From assembly GCA_044870295.1 (NCBI GenBank), contig JBIOYQ010000056.1:1-13227 (forward strand): a DNA stretch of 13,227 nt, written 5' to 3'. The translations under genes and the position numbers were made by a program. This document shows positions 11,859 to 13,227 of this stretch, in pieces. Below the pieces are notes generated by a model. The model saw nothing but the letters and a program-made list of their open reading frames with translations. It was not told where the DNA came from and did not search any database. The first letter of the stretch is position 1, and each line of letters starts with the position of its first letter. Origin of the DNA: AC-52 sp044870295. GTDB taxonomy: Bacteria > Actinomycetota > UBA4738.

Positions 11859-13227
11859 ATGGCGGAACCCGAGCTGGGCGGGGTGCTGGCCGCGCGGGCG
11901 CTCCAGGATGCGGGCGTCACGGCGTTGTTCGCCCTGCCTGGAGGCCACAACCTCCCGCTGTTCGAGGGGGCCCGTCGAGTCGGGCTCACCCTGATCGATA
12001 CCCGCCACGAAGAGAACGCCGTGATGATGGCCGAGGGCTGGGCCCTCGCCACCGGCCGCGTGGCATGCGCGTCCGTCACCGCGGGCCCCGGGTTCGCCAA
12101 CGCGTTCGCCGGACTGGCGGAGGCCAACGCCGCCGGGGTTCCTGTGGTCGTGATCGCGGGCAGGACGGGCCTGGCGCAACGAGGCCGCGGAGCCGTCCAG
12201 GATCTGGACCAGCTGGGTTCCGCAGCGCCCGTGACCAAGTGGCGAGCCGAGTGCCTCCACGCCGACCGCATCCCCGAGTTCGTCACCGAGGCGGTCCATC
12301 ACGCTCGATCCGGCGCACCGGGCGTTGCGTACCTCGAGGTTCCCCAGGACGTGTTCGGAGCCACGGCGGTCGCCGCGGAGCACCCCTGGCCCACGGGGCA
12401 TCCGGACGACCTTCGAGCCTTACCCGACGACCAGGGTCTCGAACGAGCCTTCGATCTCCTTGCGAACGCCACCCGACCGGTATTGGTGGCCGGGTCCGGC
12501 GCGTTCTTCTCCGGGGCCGGCTCGGCGCTGACCGCCTTCGCGACCAAGACTGGGATTCCGGTGACCACGACCAGCGCTGCGCGCGGACTGATGGACGATG
12601 ACCATCCCCGATGCCTGGGCGGCTTGGTCCACGGCGGCATCGCGCTCGCCTCGGCCGACGTCGCCGTCGTCCTCGGCTCCCGCTTCAACGCGAACCTCGT
12701 GTACGGCGGCCTCCCTCTCTTCAGCCCCGAGCAACGGGTCATCCAGGTGGACATCCGCCCCGAGCACATCGGCGGTTCGCGCAAGCCCGAGGTGGGATTG
12801 GTCGGCGACGTCCGGGCCACCCTGGAGACCCTGAGCGGCGCGTGGGCGGCGCCGGCCGACCGCTTCGACGAATGGTGCGAGCAGGCGCTCAATGGGGCTC
12901 GGATCAGCTGGCAAAGCTGGGAGGAGCAGTGCGAACGGCCGGCCAACGGTCTGCATCCGGGCTGGCTGGCCCGCGAGGTCGCCGGGTTCGCGGACGAACA
13001 GGGCCTCGGCACGTTCGTCTCCGACGGCGGGGACAGCGTGCTCTGGGGCATCGCTTTCTCCAAGGCCCACCGGCCGGGCACCAACCTGTTCATCGGTTCC
13101 GCCATGGGCACACTGGGCGTCGGGCTGCCCTTTGCCTTGGCTGCTCGGGCGGCCAGGCCCGACGAACCCGTGTTCCTGTTCACCGGCGACGGCGCCTTCG
13201 GGCTGTCGGCCATCGAGCTGGACACCG
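11859..13227 (+). CDS. Thiamine-diphosphate enzyme, acetolactate synthase/2-hydroxyacyl-CoA lyase type (partial)
   Basis: The frame stays open to the right edge: 456 codons, about four fifths of a usual 550-residue enzyme. The N-terminal pyrimidine-binding domain shows ALPGGHNLPLFEG (25-37), RHE with the ThDP-activating Glu51, and TAGPGFANAFAGLAEAN (74-90). The central domain reads RPVLVAGSGAFFSGA and continues to SRFNANLVYGG and RVIQVDIRPEHIG. The window ends inside the cofactor motif, just after GDGAFG (443-448), so the distal asparagine of the GDG...N motif is not seen. The family includes acetolactate synthase, 2-hydroxyacyl-CoA lyase, oxalyl-CoA decarboxylase and glyoxylate carboligase, and the reaction cannot be chosen. 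No ilvN-like subunit is visible. It is divergent from the dehydrogenase across a 67-nt gap (25 nt if the dehydrogenase starts at 11833). Confidence 0.88.
   Translation, partial: MAEPELGGVLAARALQDAGVTALFALPGGHNLPLFEGARRVGLTLIDTRHEENAVMMAEGWALATGRVACASVTAGPGFANAFAGLAEANAAGVPVVVIAGRTGLAQRGRGAVQDLDQLGSAAPVTKWRAECLHADRIPEFVTEAVHHARSGAPGVAYLEVPQDVFGATAVAAEHPWPTGHPDDLRALPDDQGLERAFDLLANATRPVLVAGSGAFFSGAGSALTAFATKTGIPVTTTSAARGLMDDDHPRCLGGLVHGGIALASADVAVVLGSRFNANLVYGGLPLFSPEQRVIQVDIRPEHIGGSRKPEVGLVGDVRATLETLSGAWAAPADRFDEWCEQALNGARISWQSWEEQCERPANGLHPGWLAREVAGFADEQGLGTFVSDGGDSVLWGIAFSKAHRPGTNLFIGSAMGTLGVGLPFALAARAARPDEPVFLFTGDGAFGLSAIELDT

Noticed and set aside
11792..12286. Long N-terminal extension of the dehydrogenase to 12286
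   Set aside because: It would be antisense to the ThDP enzyme and the added sequence has no family similarity; at most the GTG at 11833 is plausible.
12299..13225. A 308-codon minus-strand frame opposite the ThDP enzyme
   Set aside because: The plus strand encodes an unmistakable ThDP enzyme through to the GDGAFG motif; the antisense product is low-complexity Ser/Ala/Pro/Arg-rich.
1..13227. CRISPR arrays, insertion sequences, integrase attachment sites, rRNA genes
   Set aside because: No regularly spaced direct repeats, transposase or integrase motifs, or RNA-gene signatures were seen on either strand.

Overview
The window is strongly GC-rich with G/C-biased third codon positions, many GTG starts and tightly packed genes. 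SD-led genes sit inside transcription units, and several units appear to begin with leaderless transcripts. This fits a high-GC, actinobacterial-type chromosome, possibly a deep-branching or uncultured Actinomycetota; the sequence alone does not fix the lineage.

Region 1 (6-6233, all minus strand, read right to left) looks like one long transcription unit: a single-domain rhodanese, a 100-residue hydrophobic protein, two unusual PLP fold-type II enzymes, an aspartate-carbamoyltransferase-like protein, a carbamoyltransferase resembling the acetylornithine/YgeW 'knotted' group, and a carbamate kinase. Gaps are 38 and 54 nt, then a 4-nt GTGA overlap, a 4-nt ATGA overlap, and gaps of 3 and 6 nt. 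Two carbamoyltransferases plus a carbamate kinase behind two PLP lyase/synthase-type enzymes suggest a pathway that makes or breaks ureido (N-carbamoyl) amino acids, with carbamoyl phosphate as the shared intermediate. The aspartate-type enzyme keeps its carbamoyl-phosphate residues but lacks the arginine expected to bind aspartate. The carbamate kinase reading frame stops at an amber codon where the family normally continues for about 70 residues. The cluster may continue beyond the left edge.

Region 2 (6234-8695) holds an MFS exporter divergent from the rhodanese, then, convergent to it, a two-gene minus-strand unit: a DUF72/YecE protein and a 38-residue single-span membrane peptide.

Region 3 (8696-8872) is non-coding and holds a 50-bp nested inverted repeat and the DUF72 promoter.

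Region 4 (8873-11791 or 11833, minus strand) carries a zinc-dependent medium-chain dehydrogenase, a DUF2236 (MpaB-like) protein overlapping it by 4 nt, and a primary-type (group 1/2) sigma factor. Region 5 (11859 to the right edge, plus strand) is a thiamine-diphosphate enzyme cut off by the window, divergent from the dehydrogenase across a promoter whose two -10 elements overlap.

Five gene starts (rhodanese, MFS, DUF72, ThDP enzyme, and an alternative start of the dehydrogenase) show a TANNNT hexamer ending 7-8 nt before the start codon, the geometry of leaderless transcription. No stretch over 300 nt lacks a gene.
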